A DNA stretch of 5,947 nucleotides from Bacteroidota bacterium (GTDB lineage: Bacteria > Bacteroidota > Bacteroidia > M30B66). The notes beneath the pieces are model-generated. The model was not told where the DNA came from. It ran no database searches and saw only the letters and a list, made by a program, of their open reading frames with translations. The stretch lies in the NCBI GenBank assembly GCA_947497195.1, contig CANMGM010000156.1, positions 1 to 5,947 on the forward strand. Reading direction: 5' to 3'. Positions 1 through 5,947 of this stretch are shown in pieces. Both the position numbers and the translations under genes were made by a program. Each line of letters begins with the position of its first letter. The first letter of the stretch is position 1.

Positions 1-83
1 GAATTCCACCGAATACCGATGTGTCAAAATACAATCGTGGCTTCTTCATGGTCTAAAGTTAACGAAATTCCAATAGAATACTC

Positions 84-111
84 AATTGAACAATGGACCA
101 ATTATTCAATT
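84..111. repeat. Imperfect 28-nt palindrome in the AT-rich left-edge region
   Basis: The outer arms AATTGAA (84-90) and TTCAATT (105-111) are perfectly complementary, and pairing continues inward with one mismatch to AAT/ATT. It lies about 60 bp beyond the dipeptidase stop codon and could form a hairpin in RNA from either strand. The stem is AT-rich and no clear U-tract follows, so it is at best a weak terminator or transcript-end structure. Confidence 0.3.
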
Positions 112-173
112 AAACTCGGTAGTGAAATCTATTCGTGTTATTTGGCATCTTCACTTTCCTGAAGAAAAAATCC

Positions 174-1550
174 TTACCCGTTCTGTTTCATCTCCGCATA
201 ATACCTAAAGAAATACGGTATCGTTTCGATGCCTTTCAAGTAATTGAAAACCCCATAATGTTCGTCGGGCGAGTGGATATCGTCGGTGTCGAGTCCGAAG
301 CCCATAAGCACAGTCTTCAATCCCAAGATTTTCTCGAACGATGCTACAATTGGAATTGATCCACCACCACGCGCCGGAATAGGTTCCTTGCCAAACGTGG
401 TTTGCATGGCTTTGGCTGCCGCACGGTACTCATTCGAATCGGTTGGCGTAACTACAGGCCAGCCACCGTGGTGCGGTCGAACCTCCACCTTCACGCCTGC
501 CGGAGCAATCGATTCGAAGTGCTTCTTAAACAACTCGGTAATCTTATCAGGACTTTGATTCGGCACCAAGCGCATCGAGATTTTCGCGTAGGCCTTCGAA
601 GGCAGAACCGTTTTGGCACCTTCGCCGGTGTAGCCACCCCAAATTCCGTTTACATCGAGGGTTGGTCGCGTAGCAGTGCGTTCGAGCGTTGAGTAGCCTT
701 TCTCGCCCATTACATCTCCGATTTTCAGCTCGCGCTTGTACTCTTCCACCTCAAAAGGAGCCGAATTCAAGGCATCACGTTCTGCTTGTGAAAGTTCGAT
801 TACGTCATCGTAAAAGCCCGGAATACTGATATGCAGATCGCTGTCTTTGAGCGATGCAATCATTTCGCACAACACATTGATTGGGTTGGCAACGCCACCG
901 CCGTAAACGCCCGAATGCAGGTCGCGGTTGGGGCCGGTAACCTCAACTTCAACATACGACAAACCGCGCAAGCCGGTATTGATGGAAGGAATATCGTTGG
1001 CAATCATCGAGGTGTCTGAAACCAAAACGCAATCGGCTTTGAGACGTTCTTTATTGGCTTCAAGGAAATTATCCAGGTTCGAAGAGCCTACTTCTTCCTC
1101 GCCTTCGATCATGAATTTAACGTTGCAAGGAAGGAGATTGTTTTGCAGCATGAGTTCAAATGCCTTCACGTGCATGAAGACTTGCCCCTTATCGTCGGCC
1201 GAACCGCGCGCATAAATATTCCCGTTACGAATTACCGGCTCAAACGGCGGACTGGTCCAAAGCTCGAGTGGATCGGGCGGCTGCACGTCGTAGTGCCCAT
1301 ACACAAGAACTGTAGGTAGATTTGTATCGATGATTTTTTCACCATACACAATCGGATAGCCCGGTGTTGGGCAAATCTCAACTTTTTCAGCTCCTGCGGC
1401 AACGAGACTGTCTTTCACGGCATCGGCCATGCGAAGCACGTCGGTTTTGTATTTTGGATCGGCACTAACGGAAGGAATACGCAACAAGGCGAAGAGTTCA
1501 TTCAGGTAGCGTTCGGAGTTTTTGTCGACAATATGTTTTATATCGCTCAT
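174..1550 (-). CDS. M20-family metallodipeptidase (carnosinase/CNDP-like), complete
   Basis: This 458-residue protein is a complete cytosolic zinc peptidase of family M20, dipeptidase/carnosinase branch; members hydrolyse dipeptides or release terminal residues from short peptides. The metal and catalytic residues can be read directly. H86 lies in GHYDVQP, with D88 two residues on. D119, the bridging aspartate, lies in RGSADDKG. E152 (general base) and E153 (metal ligand) lie in EGEEEVGS. D179 lies in VSDT, and H426 in DDIHSPDE near the C-terminus. The inserted dimerisation/lid domain spans roughly 195-350 and includes H212 in DLHSGVYGG, which in family structures reaches the partner subunit's active site. 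Length is normal for the group (about 450-470). There is no signal peptide. The ATG at 1550-1548 begins MSDIKHIVDK, a usual N-terminus, and no strong ribosome binding site precedes it. It is divergent from the secreted-protein genes and probably unrelated to them. Substrate specificity cannot be read from sequence. Confidence 0.96.
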   Translation of the reverse strand: MSDIKHIVDKNSERYLNELFALLRIPSVSADPKYKTDVLRMADAVKDSLVAAGAEKVEICPTPGYPIVYGEKIIDTNLPTVLVYGHYDVQPPDPLELWTSPPFEPVIRNGNIYARGSADDKGQVFMHVKAFELMLQNNLLPCNVKFMIEGEEEVGSSNLDNFLEANKERLKADCVLVSDTSMIANDIPSINTGLRGLSYVEVEVTGPNRDLHSGVYGGGVANPINVLCEMIASLKDSDLHISIPGFYDDVIELSQAERDALNSAPFEVEEYKRELKIGDVMGEKGYSTLERTATRPTLDVNGIWGGYTGEGAKTVLPSKAYAKISMRLVPNQSPDKITELFKKHFESIAPAGVKVEVRPHHGGWPVVTPTDSNEYRAAAKAMQTTFGKEPIPARGGGSIPIVASFEKILGLKTVLMGFGLDTDDIHSPDEHYGVFNYLKGIETIPYFFRYYAEMKQNG

Positions 1551-1591
1551 TATGAATAGTTTATTTTAAATCGAAGGAAAAAGGTTTGGAC

Positions 1592-1621
1592 TTGCAAATT
1601 GAGAAATTTGGCATAAATTTA
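1592..1621 (+). promoter_or_regulatory. Candidate Bacteroidota promoter for the choice-of-anchor L gene
   Basis: TAAATTTA at 1614-1621 matches the Bacteroidota -7 consensus TAnnTTTG except for the last base. A TTG at 1592-1594 lies 19 nt upstream, a suitable position for the -33 element; a TTTG at 1585-1588 is an alternative. Transcription would begin near 1627, giving a leader of about 70 nt before the preferred ATG at 1696 and arguing against the GTG at 1627. TAAATTTA is its own reverse complement, but no suitable -33 element is seen for leftward use. This is a motif match only. Confidence 0.4.
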
Positions 1622-1695
1622 GGTGGGTGTTGTCCGATTTTTTTGAAATTAAATTGAATCAGAATTGTTTCATAAAGTCGGGCAAGGAAAATCTG

Positions 1696-3885
1696 ATGGT
1701 GTTGATGGCAAACATGCGACGTTTTAAACAAATTGTAATCCTTCTGTTTTTCGCGTTAGGCGGGCAGATGGCTTTTGCGCAATTATCAGTTTCGCAAGCT
1801 AATGCATTAGCCATGGTCGATTATCTGGTTGATGAAGAAAACGGCACCGTCGAGTTTAACCCCGCCACAATTTCTTTTTCGGGAGGAGCAAATATGCTCG
1901 GTCAGTTCAATGGTTCTTCATCCAACATTGGTTTTCAGGAGGGGGTACTTATGAGTACCGGATTAATATCGAACGCGGTTGGCCCCAACGATGACGACGG
2001 ATTAAACGGAGGCGGCAACTTTGAACTTAGCGGCACCAATCTTCTCGCACCGCTCATTGGAGGGAAAGAAACGTATGATGCCGCAGTACTTCGTTTCCAG
2101 TTTAGAATTTTAGGCGATTATGTGAAGTTTCGCTATGTTTTTGCATCCGAGGAATACAATGAATTTGTTTGTTCTGAATTCAATGATGCCTTTGCGTTTT
2201 TCATCAGTGGGCCTGGCATTACGGGAATGGAAAACCTGGCCCTAGTTCCCGGAACCACGACCCCTGTAACGATTAATACCATTAACAATGGCGCTGTTGG
2301 TGTCAATGGCTCATCATCCAACTCACCCTGTATTTTATCAAACTCGGCTTTTTTTGCCGGCAATAATCAAAATTCTGTGCAGTATGATGGTTTTACCCGA
2401 CCTATGACTGCCGAAAAGGGCGGGCTGCAATCCTGCGTTTGGTATACCTTAACGCTCGTTATCGCCGACGTAAATGACTCTCAATACGATTCTGCTGTTT
2501 TTCTTGAGGCGGGAAGCTTGTCGAGCAATGCACCTCAATTTTCTGCCGGAGCCGTTACGCAAATCAATGGTTTACCCAATTATTCGCCCGATGTTACAAC
2601 AATGAACGAAAGTTGTGGAAGTCTATTATTGACTATTCAGGTCGAAAATCCGCTTCAAACATCTATAACTTTTCCGCTAACAATTGGAGGAACAGCAAGC
2701 CCTGGTGTCGATTATGAAAGTTTGCCCGCTTCGGTTACAATTCAGGCAGGACAAACGGTTGTTAATCTGCCAATTACTATTATCTCCGATGTTATAGCGG
2801 AATCTGGAGGCGAAACAATTAACATATCATATACACAGCAAACCTGCTCAGGTCCACTTGTAACTACCCAAACTTTTACGATTCTCGATCCACCGGCGCC
2901 ACTTACCATTGCGCCAATTGCTCCTTTCGACTACCTCTGCCCACGCATTCCAACTTTACTCAACGGAGTTATTAGCGGCGGGAAGCCTCCATATCAGTTC
3001 CAGTGGGAAGGATTTGGCTCGGAAATTAATCCTGTTACTGTGATTCCTGAGCAGTCAGGAAGCTACCAATTTAATATTACCGACCAATGCGGTGCCAATG
3101 CACAATTGAATGTTCAGGTGAATATTAATGGATACGTTCCCTTAGTTTTAAATGCCCAGCCGGAACATATCATCTGCAAAGGCGATTTTGTGAATATTGG
3201 CGCTCCGGCAACGGGAGGTAAACCGCCCCTGAGTTACTTTTGGCAACCAGTGAGCGAACTTTCGCCTGTTATAGCTGTTAACCCTTCTGAATCAAGCTCA
3301 TATACATTGAGCGTTACAGATTCTTGCTCAATTCAAACAGCTCAAAACATACAAGTTACCGTAAACGAAGTTGTTGCATTGTTTGATGTTACCTACCTCG
3401 ATCAGCGTACCATTCAGTTTATTGATTTATCATACGACGATGTGCAACTCTGGTCCTGGGATTTCGGCTATCCCGAAGCTTTCTCTAGCGAACAAAACCC
3501 AATGTATACCTTTCCAGACACAGGCTTTTTTGAGGTGGAACTCGCTGTGTCTGATGCAAACAATTGCCGCGATACCGTTAAAAATCCAATTTACGCTTAT
3601 CCTCCCTACACGATGTTTATTCCCAATGCATTTAGTCCCGATGATGACGGAATAAACGAGTTTTTTAAAGGCTTCGGTGAAGGTTACATAGATTATGAAA
3701 TGTGGATTTTTAATCGTTGGGGTGAACAGATTTACTACACCGACTCCGATTTGTACCCATGGAGTTCAAATTCAAGAAATTCACTCGAAGAATTACAATC
3801 GGGTGTATATGCCTATAAAATTGTTACCAGACGGCCAACGCTCGAAAAAAACGAATACATAGGAAAAGTTGTGGTGCTGAATTGA
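1696..3885 (+). CDS. Choice-of-anchor L / Calx-beta-like / PKD protein with T9SS type B sorting domain
   Basis: This is a secreted modular protein of 729 residues from the ATG at 1696. Residues 1-28 form a Sec signal peptide (charged MRRFKQ, hydrophobic IVILLFFAL, then AFA before Q29). About 42-275 is a choice-of-anchor L domain, shown by FASEEYNEF (149-157), YDGFT near 231 and YDSAVFLEAGS near 264-274. About 302-397 resembles a Calx-beta domain (GVDYESLP, then acidic SDVIAESGGE). Two related Ig-like/SprB-like repeats follow at about 402-477 and 482-557. A PKD domain at about 560-632 contains WSWDFG. The type B T9SS sorting domain at 640-729 contains FIPNAFSP, IFNRWGEQIYY and GVYAYKIV. The reading frame is also open back to a GTG at 1627, but that extension puts some 29 polar residues ahead of the signal peptide and starts at the predicted transcription start. 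ATGs at 1705 and 1714 are alternatives. A surface adhesin or carbohydrate/ion-binding role is inference; no catalytic motif is visible. Confidence 0.93.
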   Translation: MVLMANMRRFKQIVILLFFALGGQMAFAQLSVSQANALAMVDYLVDEENGTVEFNPATISFSGGANMLGQFNGSSSNIGFQEGVLMSTGLISNAVGPNDDDGLNGGGNFELSGTNLLAPLIGGKETYDAAVLRFQFRILGDYVKFRYVFASEEYNEFVCSEFNDAFAFFISGPGITGMENLALVPGTTTPVTINTINNGAVGVNGSSSNSPCILSNSAFFAGNNQNSVQYDGFTRPMTAEKGGLQSCVWYTLTLVIADVNDSQYDSAVFLEAGSLSSNAPQFSAGAVTQINGLPNYSPDVTTMNESCGSLLLTIQVENPLQTSITFPLTIGGTASPGVDYESLPASVTIQAGQTVVNLPITIISDVIAESGGETINISYTQQTCSGPLVTTQTFTILDPPAPLTIAPIAPFDYLCPRIPTLLNGVISGGKPPYQFQWEGFGSEINPVTVIPEQSGSYQFNITDQCGANAQLNVQVNINGYVPLVLNAQPEHIICKGDFVNIGAPATGGKPPLSYFWQPVSELSPVIAVNPSESSSYTLSVTDSCSIQTAQNIQVTVNEVVALFDVTYLDQRTIQFIDLSYDDVQLWSWDFGYPEAFSSEQNPMYTFPDTGFFEVELAVSDANNCRDTVKNPIYAYPPYTMFIPNAFSPDDDGINEFFKGFGEGYIDYEMWIFNRWGEQIYYTDSDLYPWSSNSRNSLEELQSGVYAYKIVTRRPTLEKNEYIGKVVVLN
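2899..3363 (+). repeat. Two related Ig-like/SprB-like protein repeats inside the choice-of-anchor L protein
   Basis: Two units of about 75 residues lie in tandem (bases 2899-3126 and 3139-3363) and align by eye. Shared signatures are an early Cys (YLCPR versus HIICKGD), a central SGGKPPYQFQW versus TGGKPPLSYFW, and a terminal SGSYQFNITDQC versus SSSYTLSVTDSC, followed by a closing beta strand (NVQVNI versus NIQVTV). Each unit has two cysteines about 50 residues apart, which could form a disulfide within the fold. The nucleotide sequences have diverged, so this is an old duplication. The pattern resembles SprB-type or Ig-like repeats of T9SS proteins; the family assignment is tentative. Confidence 0.7.
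3613..3882 (+). other. T9SS type B (gliding-motility-associated, CHU_C) C-terminal sorting domain
   Basis: These are the last 90 residues of the choice-of-anchor L protein. FIPNAFSPDDDGINEFF opens the domain, IFNRWGEQIYY is the central strand pair, and GVYAYKIV and GKVVVLN close it; this matches the type B layout recognised by T9SS. It deviates in two places: the usual SPNGDG is SPDDDG, and the usual WDG is PWSS. The same opening motif reappears at 5913-5945 in the next gene. Confidence 0.88.
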
Positions 3886-3921
3886 CGTAAAAAGATTTAT
3901 GTTAAAATAATATGATTCGAA

Positions 3922-3929
3922 TATCTTTG
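3922..3929 (+). promoter_or_regulatory. Exact TAnnTTTG -7 element upstream of the cysteine-rich/PKD gene
   Basis: TATCTTTG is an exact match to the Bacteroidota -7 consensus TAnnTTTG. It lies 18 bases before the ATG at 3948, within the 62-bp gap between the two secreted-protein genes. The -33 element is poor: TTATG at 3897-3901 is 20 nt upstream and only partly resembles TTTG. If used, this promoter would give a leader of about 10-15 nt and let the second gene be transcribed independently of the first. The left edge overlaps an 8-bp palindrome, ATTCGAAT (3915-3922). Confidence 0.45.
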
Positions 3930-3947
3930 ATACGGTTTTAATTTGCA

Positions 3948-5947
3948 ATGCATCGCCTCTTCCAAAAATCGGCACTCATCGTACTGCTCTTACTGCAAAG
4001 CATTTGCAGTAATGCTGAGCACATTATTGGTGGCGAAATGTATTACGATTGCCTGGGTGGTGGTTCTTTTAAAATTACCTTAAAACTTTACCGCGATTGT
4101 GCAGGCCCTGGTGCTCAATTCGACAATCCGGCAACAATTAGTGTTTTCAATACGGGTAATGGAAACTGGATTCAAGACATCCAAATACCCATTCCTTCAT
4201 CGGGTACGTTTTTCGTTCCGCCCAACTCCGTTAATTCGTGTTACTTGCTTCCAACATCGTTGAACCTGTGTATCGAAGGAGTAATATATGAACAAATTAT
4301 TTCCCTTCCTCCTTTGCCACAAGGCTACACACTTTCGTATCAACGCTGCTGCCGCAATCCGAGTATTGTGAATATTCAGAGTCCGCAAAATGCCGGATCG
4401 ACCTACACGGTGCAAATTCCCGGAAGCGCATTTACACAGTGCAATTCCAGTCCGCGTTTTAATTTTTTTCCCCCGGTTGTACTTTGTGGAAACCAGCCTT
4501 TCAGTTTCGACCATTCTGCCACAGATCCCGATGGCGACCAATTGGTTTATAGTATGTGTACACCTTACGATGGCGGTACATTTACCAATCCAATGCCGGT
4601 TCCTGCTGCTTCACCACCGTACGGATTTGTTGTATTCAATGGCCCAACCTACTCATCCGCACAGCCTCTGGCATCCTCTCCCCCACTATCACTAAATTCT
4701 TCATCGGGCTTCCTTCAAGGCACACCTGCCCAGTTAGGCCAGCATGTGCTTGCCGTTTGCGTGCAGGAGTTTCGAGCAGGGGTACTTTTGTCGGAAAACA
4801 AGCGCGATTTCCAGTTCAATGTTGTAGCCAATTGTACCGCGTTGCCTCCCATTCAGTCCTCTATAAACCCCTTGACACTTGTTCCTGATGGAACAACCAT
4901 TTGCAACGGCCTAACAGCACCATTTTACTTTTTTTACAACAATGCCCAACCATCATCGAGCACACCCTATTCATCGTTCCTTTGGGACTTTGGCGTACCC
5001 GATGTGAGTACCGATTTGAGCACGTCGCAAAATCCAACATTTACGTTTCCGGAAGAAGGAACGTACACAGTAACATTAACCGGTAACCCGAATTCGGGTT
5101 GTCCGGTTTCTTGTTCGCTTGAGATTTCGCTCTATAATCCTATCGAATTAACGATTGGAGCATTTCCTGCTTTGGAACAATGCATCACCGGAAACAGTTT
5201 TGAATTTGTGCCGAACGGATCATATGCAACACCTGCAACATACGCCTGGGGCTTCGGCACAGATGCATCCACAACAACATCATCGCTCCAAAACCCGAAC
5301 GGAATAAGCTGGAATACGCCGGGTACATATATAGTTTCGCTTGACTTATCGGACCCCAATTGCAGCGCAAGCGCAACAGCCGAAATTACCGTACATCCCG
5401 ATTTAAGCGTCTCCTTTACTACCAATTCGCCCAGTGCATGCACAAACAGACCGGTTGAGTTTACAAATCTATCGACCTATTCGCCTGGTGCAACTATAAT
5501 TTGGGATTTTGGCGATGGTAATACGTCAACGCAGATTCAGCCCAATCATACCTACTCAAACACTGGAGAATACGATGTTACCTTATCGATTAACAACCCT
5601 ACAGGTTGCCCGGGAATTCAATCGTTAACGCAAGAAGCATTGGTTCGTGTTAACCCTAGTCCGGTTGCGGCATTGTTCTCAGATACCAGCGTTCAGAACA
5701 TGTTTAATCCTGTAATTGGATTTTCTGATTCATCCACGGGAGCACTGAACACTACATTTTTTCCGGGCGATGGAAATTCCCTCAATACAGGCAATTTATC
5801 TTATACATACAATGCATCCGGTAATTACTGGGCAATACTCGAAGTTGAAAACGAGTTTGGCTGCTTCGATACAGACAGCCTCAATATTACCATCGAACCC
5901 TACTTTTCACTTTTCATTCCCAATGCTTTTTCGCCCAATGGCGACGA
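3948..5947 (+). CDS. Cysteine-rich N-domain + four PKD domains, T9SS cargo protein (3' truncated by window end)
   Basis: The frame is open from the ATG at 3948 to the window edge: 666 whole codons plus two bases. An in-frame TAA at 3939-3941 means this is the first possible ATG. Residues 1-23 are a Sec signal peptide (LIVLLLLQSI core, SNA before E24). Residues 24-296 form a cysteine-rich domain often seen at the N-terminus of Bacteroidota T9SS cargo. Its signatures are HIIGGEMYYDC, LKLYRDC, SYQRCCRN, ATDPDGDQLVYSMC, GTPAQLGQHVLAVCVQEF and RDFQFNV, and its function is unknown. Four PKD-type domains follow at about 316-397, 399-484, 485-570 and 571-651. The third has the canonical WDFGDG (519-524); the second and fourth are altered. 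The last visible residues, FIPNAFSPNGD (656-666), open a type B sorting domain like that of the upstream gene, so only about 80-90 residues are probably missing. No SD is apparent. It is likely an exported surface or adhesion protein; ligand unknown. Confidence 0.95.
   Translation, partial: MHRLFQKSALIVLLLLQSICSNAEHIIGGEMYYDCLGGGSFKITLKLYRDCAGPGAQFDNPATISVFNTGNGNWIQDIQIPIPSSGTFFVPPNSVNSCYLLPTSLNLCIEGVIYEQIISLPPLPQGYTLSYQRCCRNPSIVNIQSPQNAGSTYTVQIPGSAFTQCNSSPRFNFFPPVVLCGNQPFSFDHSATDPDGDQLVYSMCTPYDGGTFTNPMPVPAASPPYGFVVFNGPTYSSAQPLASSPPLSLNSSSGFLQGTPAQLGQHVLAVCVQEFRAGVLLSENKRDFQFNVVANCTALPPIQSSINPLTLVPDGTTICNGLTAPFYFFYNNAQPSSSTPYSSFLWDFGVPDVSTDLSTSQNPTFTFPEEGTYTVTLTGNPNSGCPVSCSLEISLYNPIELTIGAFPALEQCITGNSFEFVPNGSYATPATYAWGFGTDASTTTSSLQNPNGISWNTPGTYIVSLDLSDPNCSASATAEITVHPDLSVSFTTNSPSACTNRPVEFTNLSTYSPGATIIWDFGDGNTSTQIQPNHTYSNTGEYDVTLSINNPTGCPGIQSLTQEALVRVNPSPVAALFSDTSVQNMFNPVIGFSDSSTGALNTTFFPGDGNSLNTGNLSYTYNASGNYWAILEVENEFGCFDTDSLNITIEPYFSLFIPNAFSPNGD
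4893..5900 (+). repeat. Array of four PKD-type domains in the second T9SS cargo protein
   Basis: Four beta-sandwich units of about 80-86 residues stand in tandem. The position of the diagnostic WDFG motif reads WDFGVP (unit 1), WGFGTD (unit 2), WDFGDG (unit 3) and FFPGDG (unit 4). Each ends with a characteristic strand such as GTYTVTLT, GTYIVSLDL, GEYDVTLSI or GNYWAILEV, followed by a Cys-containing turn. The units are too different to be recent copies. PKD arrays usually serve as extended stalks or protein-binding spacers in surface proteins; that role is inferred here. Confidence 0.75.

Noticed and set aside
1..6. GAATTC (EcoRI site) at the first base, suggesting a cloned restriction fragment
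   Set aside because: The same site occurs inside the window, for example at 763-768 and 2176-2181, and the right end is not a site; coincidence or arbitrary window cutting is as likely.
148..165. Hairpin TCTTCA / TGAAGA just beyond the dipeptidase stop, next to a run of A on the plus strand
   Set aside because: On the minus strand the matching T-run comes before the hairpin, not after it, and on the plus strand the hairpin is followed by A residues, so it does not fit an intrinsic terminator in either direction.
286..1215. Several plus-strand reading frames of 60-96 codons opposite the dipeptidase
   Set aside because: They lie antisense to a gene with a complete, well-conserved protein and show no recognisable domains; they are shadows of its codon bias.
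1595..1602. Minus-strand TCAATTTG as a -7 element for the dipeptidase
   Set aside because: It differs from TAnnTTTG at a key A, and no TTG-type -33 element lies at the right distance upstream; the dipeptidase promoter remains unidentified.
3993..4010. Possible lipoprotein signal (LLLLQSIC) in the second cargo protein
   Set aside because: The residue before C20 is Ile and the -3 residue is Gln, which do not fit a lipobox; SNA before E24 fits a normal signal peptidase I site.
4197..5443. Short reading frames on both strands within 4197-5443, up to 114 codons
   Set aside because: The frame beginning at 3948 runs through all of them and encodes recognisable domains with family motifs, so these are other-frame artefacts.

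Overview
The window looks like a piece of a Bacteroidota (Bacteroidetes) chromosome. Three observations point there. First, two adjacent secreted proteins carry the gliding-motility-associated, type B sorting domain (CHU_C family) used by the type IX secretion system (T9SS), which is confined to this phylum and its close relatives. Second, the start codons lack clear Shine-Dalgarno sequences. Third, the upstream regions contain TAnnTTTG-like -7 promoter elements, one of them an exact match. A finer placement (a marine or freshwater flavobacterial/cryomorph-like lineage is possible) is not supported by anything I can see.

Layout. Bases 1-173 are AT-rich and contain no secure gene. They may hold the 3' end of a rightward gene and an imperfect 28-nt palindrome. 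Bases 174-1550 (minus strand) encode a complete cytosolic M20-family metallodipeptidase with all metal-binding and catalytic residues in place. A divergent intergenic region of about 145 bp follows, with a candidate promoter facing right. Bases 1696-3885 (plus strand) encode a complete secreted protein: signal peptide, choice-of-anchor L domain, Calx-beta-like domain, two related Ig-like/SprB-like repeats, a PKD domain and a T9SS type B C-terminal domain. After a 62-bp gap containing an exact TATCTTTG element, bases 3948-5947 encode the first 666 residues of a second, larger secreted protein: signal peptide, a cysteine-rich N-terminal domain of unknown function, four PKD-type domains, and the first residues of another type B sorting domain, where the window ends.

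How the genes relate. The two plus-strand genes probably encode cell-surface or released adhesin-like proteins exported by Sec and then T9SS. Their globular N-terminal heads differ, but both use Ig-like/PKD stalks and the same class of C-terminal secretion signal. The dipeptidase is divergently oriented and is most likely an unrelated housekeeping peptide-degradation enzyme. I see no RNA genes, CRISPR arrays, insertion sequences or convincing intrinsic terminators. The most interesting material is the tandem pair of T9SS cargo genes and their uncharacterised N-terminal domains. I do not see evidence of a wholly new defence or mobile system here.
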